NCBI RefSeq assembly: GCF_002154725.1
Contig: NZ_MTAW01000082.1
Coordinates: forward strand, 1 to 64,000
Length of the DNA stretch: 64,000 nucleotides
Direction of reading: 5' to 3'
Source: Nostoc sp. 106C
GTDB lineage: Bacteria > Cyanobacteriota > Cyanobacteriia > Cyanobacteriales > Nostocaceae
Numbering within the stretch: the first letter of the stretch is position 1; every line of letters starts with the position of its first letter. The notes under the pieces are model-generated. The model was given only the letters and a program-made list of their open reading frames with translations, did no database searches and was not told where the DNA came from. Both the position numbers and the translations under genes were made by a program. This document shows, piece by piece, positions 61,895 to 64,000 of the stretch.

Positions 61895-62896
61895 CTAAGG
61901 TTTCCAAATAGCATCTTTGACTTGAAAGGTTTTAGGAATTAGCTTTTGACTGTAGAACAAATCAACTACTTGCTGTTGTTCAGCGATATATTCATCCTTC
62001 ATCTCGAAAACACCAAAGTACGGACGGCGCTTTAATGAAAATTCCAAAACCTCTGGCTTATATTTGGTTTGTTCTGCGAGTAGTTTGGCAACTTCACCAG
62101 GATTAGCCTTGGCCCAATCTTCTACTTTACTCTGTTCTTCTAAAACGATTTTGACTAAATTGGGATGATCTTTGGCAAAATTTTGTGTAGCGATATAAAA
62201 GGCGCGTTGAGGTGCGACATCAGAACCTCTAACTAACACATGTATACTATCATTTAACTCTTTGGAGGCGAGATAGGGATCGCCAATAGGCAAGGCATCT
62301 ACATTACCACCTTCAAAAGCTGTGGTGCTATCGGGAATTTTTAAGTAAATAGGTTGAATATCATTCAGCGTTAGTTTGGCACTTTCTAAGGCTTTGAGAA
62401 CAAAGTATTGTAGTGCGGTTCCTTTTTGAATCGCTAATTTTTTCCCTTTTAAATCCGCAAGGGTTTTAATAGGAGAATCTTTAGGGACGATAATAGCCTG
62501 AGCGCCTGCATTTGAACCCGTCGCCGCCACATAGACAATAGGATTACCACCAGCTTGAGCAAATACAGGTGGTAAATTGCCCACGTTGCCGATATCAACA
62601 CTACCAGCTGCCATTGCTTCCATCATGGGTGGCCCTCCTTGGAAGGATATCCATTTAACTTGGATACCTTCTGGCGCAAGCCGTTTTTCCAACAATCCCT
62701 GTGCTTTCAGCAAATTCAGTCCAGGTGTACCGCTTTGATGACCGATATTAATCACCTTTATCTGTGAAGCATCAGAGGTTTGTGCAACCTCAGAAACGTT
62801 CCTTTGTGAAGTATGGGAACTACAGCCAGCTAGGGTTAGAAGCCAGGTTAATAAACAAGTGGCGATCGCAACTAAAATATAACGACGGGTTTTCAT
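61895..62896 (-). CDS. SsuA-like sulfonate/nitrate ABC transporter binding lipoprotein
   Basis: A 333-residue periplasmic binding protein. The signal peptide ends in lipobox LTLAGC (C25), so it is membrane-anchored. The mature part is type II binding-protein fold: VINIGHQSGTPGLNLLKAQG, WISFQGGPPMMEAMAAGSVD, VGNLPPVFAQAGGNPIVYVA, and DLKGKKLAIQKGTALQYFVL, typical of the SsuA/aliphatic-sulfonate branch. The permease and ATPase genes are not in the window. It fits the nearby TauD dioxygenase in sulfur scavenging. Confidence 0.85.
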   Translation of the reverse strand: MKTRRYILVAIATCLLTWLLTLAGCSSHTSQRNVSEVAQTSDASQIKVINIGHQSGTPGLNLLKAQGLLEKRLAPEGIQVKWISFQGGPPMMEAMAAGSVDIGNVGNLPPVFAQAGGNPIVYVAATGSNAGAQAIIVPKDSPIKTLADLKGKKLAIQKGTALQYFVLKALESAKLTLNDIQPIYLKIPDSTTAFEGGNVDALPIGDPYLASKELNDSIHVLVRGSDVAPQRAFYIATQNFAKDHPNLVKIVLEEQSKVEDWAKANPGEVAKLLAEQTKYKPEVLEFSLKRRPYFGVFEMKDEYIAEQQQVVDLFYSQKLIPKTFQVKDAIWKP

Positions 62897-62944
62897 ATTT
62901 GCAGTTGGAAAGGTGACTGGCTATCAACCTGTCACCAATAAACA

Positions 62945-64000
62945 TTAATAGAGAGATGCCAAAACTTGATCGGCGGCGGCGCGGAATGCAGTTGCAGCAC
63001 CAGCACTCATATCTCGTGGCGCACAGATGCGATTTCTCACATAGGCAAGTGTAATCGCGCCAATTGCAGCTATCTTGGAATCGATACTATCCTTACCACC
63101 TGTGCGTCCACCTGGTAGAGGTGCGCCGTTACCATTGATTAAGTAGTCAGCTAGTAATCTCAGGTGTAAATCAACCACTTCTTGAACTGTGGAAACGTCA
63201 CCATCTACAGCTAAAGCTTGTACACCAGAGTTTTTTAAAATATCTGCGATCGCATTTTCTCGATTATCACTCAATCTCTCCGCCGCTTCTGCACGAAACT
63301 GGATGGCTTCGCTTTCTGCTGAATCGAGGGGTAAAGGATTCCCAATTGGTTCTACACCCCATCTGCGGCGCAGAAGTAAATTGTTGGTGATATTATCCGA
63401 TTTCACCCGATGATAAGCTGGGCGTTGATTTAGAGCTTCAAACCAAGCATTGATTCGTGGATAGCGGGGATTACCTTTGATGTGATAGCGCCGATAAACA
63501 GGTAAATTAGCCGCTAACCTATCAAGATGAGGACTGTATAGGATATCTACCAGGCTAAAACTGCTTAAGAAATAGGGGCCAGGATATTTACCTAAACTTT
63601 GCTCTAGCTCATCTAATTTCACTTCAAACTCTGTTTGTAAATTAGCTAATTCATTAGCATCTGTAACTTTTTCTCGGAGGAATTTATAAGCAATATCTCT
63701 AAAGCCGTTAGTTTCTGATTCTTCTACCCATTGTCTTGCAACAGCGTTTTCTTCCGGGTTTTCTGGAAGTAAGGCTGGTGTAGGAAATCGTTCTTCTAAA
63801 GCTAAGAGAATATCTTTAGATTCATACACCAACTGACCCTCAATTTTTGCAGCAGGTACAAGGGTAGTCGGAACTAAATCAGTGTACCATTTAGGCTTGT
63901 TGCTCAAATCGATAAACTCAGTTTCAAAGGGAATTTCCTTTTCTTCTAGAGCAAACCAAACTCTCTCACAAAAAGGACACCAAGAATTAGTATCTCGATA
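62945..64000 (-). CDS. Glutathione S-transferase family protein (5' end beyond the window)
   Basis: At least 351 residues; the coding frame runs off the right edge. The first visible residues, YRDTNSWCPFCERVWFALEE, are the thioredoxin-fold GST start with a CPFC pair, followed by PTTLVPAAKIEGQLVYES (the cis-Pro and SES region). The all-alpha GST-C domain spans about 90-190. A further roughly 150-residue C-terminal region (RWGVEPIGNPLPLDSAESEA onward) is not part of a normal GST and is unassigned. It is 48 bp upstream of the SsuA-like gene and probably co-transcribed. Confidence 0.8.
   Translation of the reverse strand, partial: YRDTNSWCPFCERVWFALEEKEIPFETEFIDLSNKPKWYTDLVPTTLVPAAKIEGQLVYESKDILLALEERFPTPALLPENPEENAVARQWVEESETNGFRDIAYKFLREKVTDANELANLQTEFEVKLDELEQSLGKYPGPYFLSSFSLVDILYSPHLDRLAANLPVYRRYHIKGNPRYPRINAWFEALNQRPAYHRVKSDNITNNLLLRRRWGVEPIGNPLPLDSAESEAIQFRAEAAERLSDNRENAIADILKNSGVQALAVDGDVSTVQEVVDLHLRLLADYLINGNGAPLPGGRTGGKDSIDSKIAAIGAITLAYVRNRICAPRDMSAGAATAFRAAADQVLASLY

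Noticed and set aside
1-64000. tRNA, rRNA, tmRNA or RNase P genes
   Set aside because: I looked by eye for GGTTCGAATCC-type T-arms and for known core motifs of stable RNAs and found none; a covariance search could still reveal a small one.

Overview
The window looks like chromosome of a filamentous, probably heterocyst-forming cyanobacterium (Nostocales; Nostoc/Calothrix-like). The reasons are the photosystem I gene psaM, frequent HIP1 octamers (GCGATCGC) inside and between genes, a valyl-tRNA synthetase carrying the cyanobacterial CAAD membrane domain, a DnaX intein of the type known in cyanobacteria, tandem heptamer repeats, many small palindromic elements, and several conserved cyanobacterial proteins. 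No rRNA or tRNA gene and no full-length transposase gene was seen.

Layout. 1-5 kb is an accessory stretch rich in small dispersed repeats, with a 2OG-Fe(II) oxygenase, a cupin, an HpcH/HpaI-type aldolase and a GNAT acetyltransferase. 5-10 kb holds a methyltransferase, an ABC exporter half-transporter (with a decayed copy of its first codons 1.1 kb upstream) and a sucrase/ferredoxin-like [2Fe-2S] protein. 10.6-12.6 kb holds a CueR/ZntR-like MerR regulator with its own palindromic operator, then a BlaI/M56-peptidase sensor pair. 13-20 kb is more ordinary: a radical SAM/B12 protein, RNase Z, valS. 20.4-26 kb is an island-like stretch: a GxxExxY gene bracketed by inverted repeats, an AmpG plus GlcNAc-kinase pair (peptidoglycan recycling), and a McrBC restriction operon. 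26-41 kb contains a PheRS-like synthetase with a 5' frameshift, a D-ribulokinase-type kinase, psaM, TPR and FAD proteins, YajQ, a DprA-like protein, a BioD-like/DRTGG protein, a probable EbsA, a probable glucolipid synthase and dnaX split by a mini-intein.

41-51 kb is the most unusual part. Two adjacent genes share an N-terminal domain; the second is a 1251-residue TPR-CHAT (caspase-like) protein. They are followed by an HxlR regulator, a 12-repeat CRISPR array with no cas genes nearby, and an operon of three von Willebrand A proteins with a small coiled-coil protein. An uma2 gene at 51-51.7 kb is killed by a nonsense codon and a 99-bp element with a 3-bp target duplication.

51.8-64 kb holds comB, a copper operon (CopA ATPase plus cupredoxin) behind a MerR-type operator nearly identical to the one at the merR gene 45 kb away, a phosphatase, an EF-G paralogue, and a sulfonate-related group (TauD dioxygenase, SsuA-like binding protein, GST). 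Inside that group a monooxygenase fragment and an MFS fragment are fused exactly at a HIP1 site.

The best candidate for an undescribed system is the pair of N-domain genes around the CHAT protein: a stand-alone copy of the sensor/anchor domain, a CHAT effector with the same domain, and a short W-[DE]-Y-acidic motif shared by both. All calls are by eye; no database search was run.
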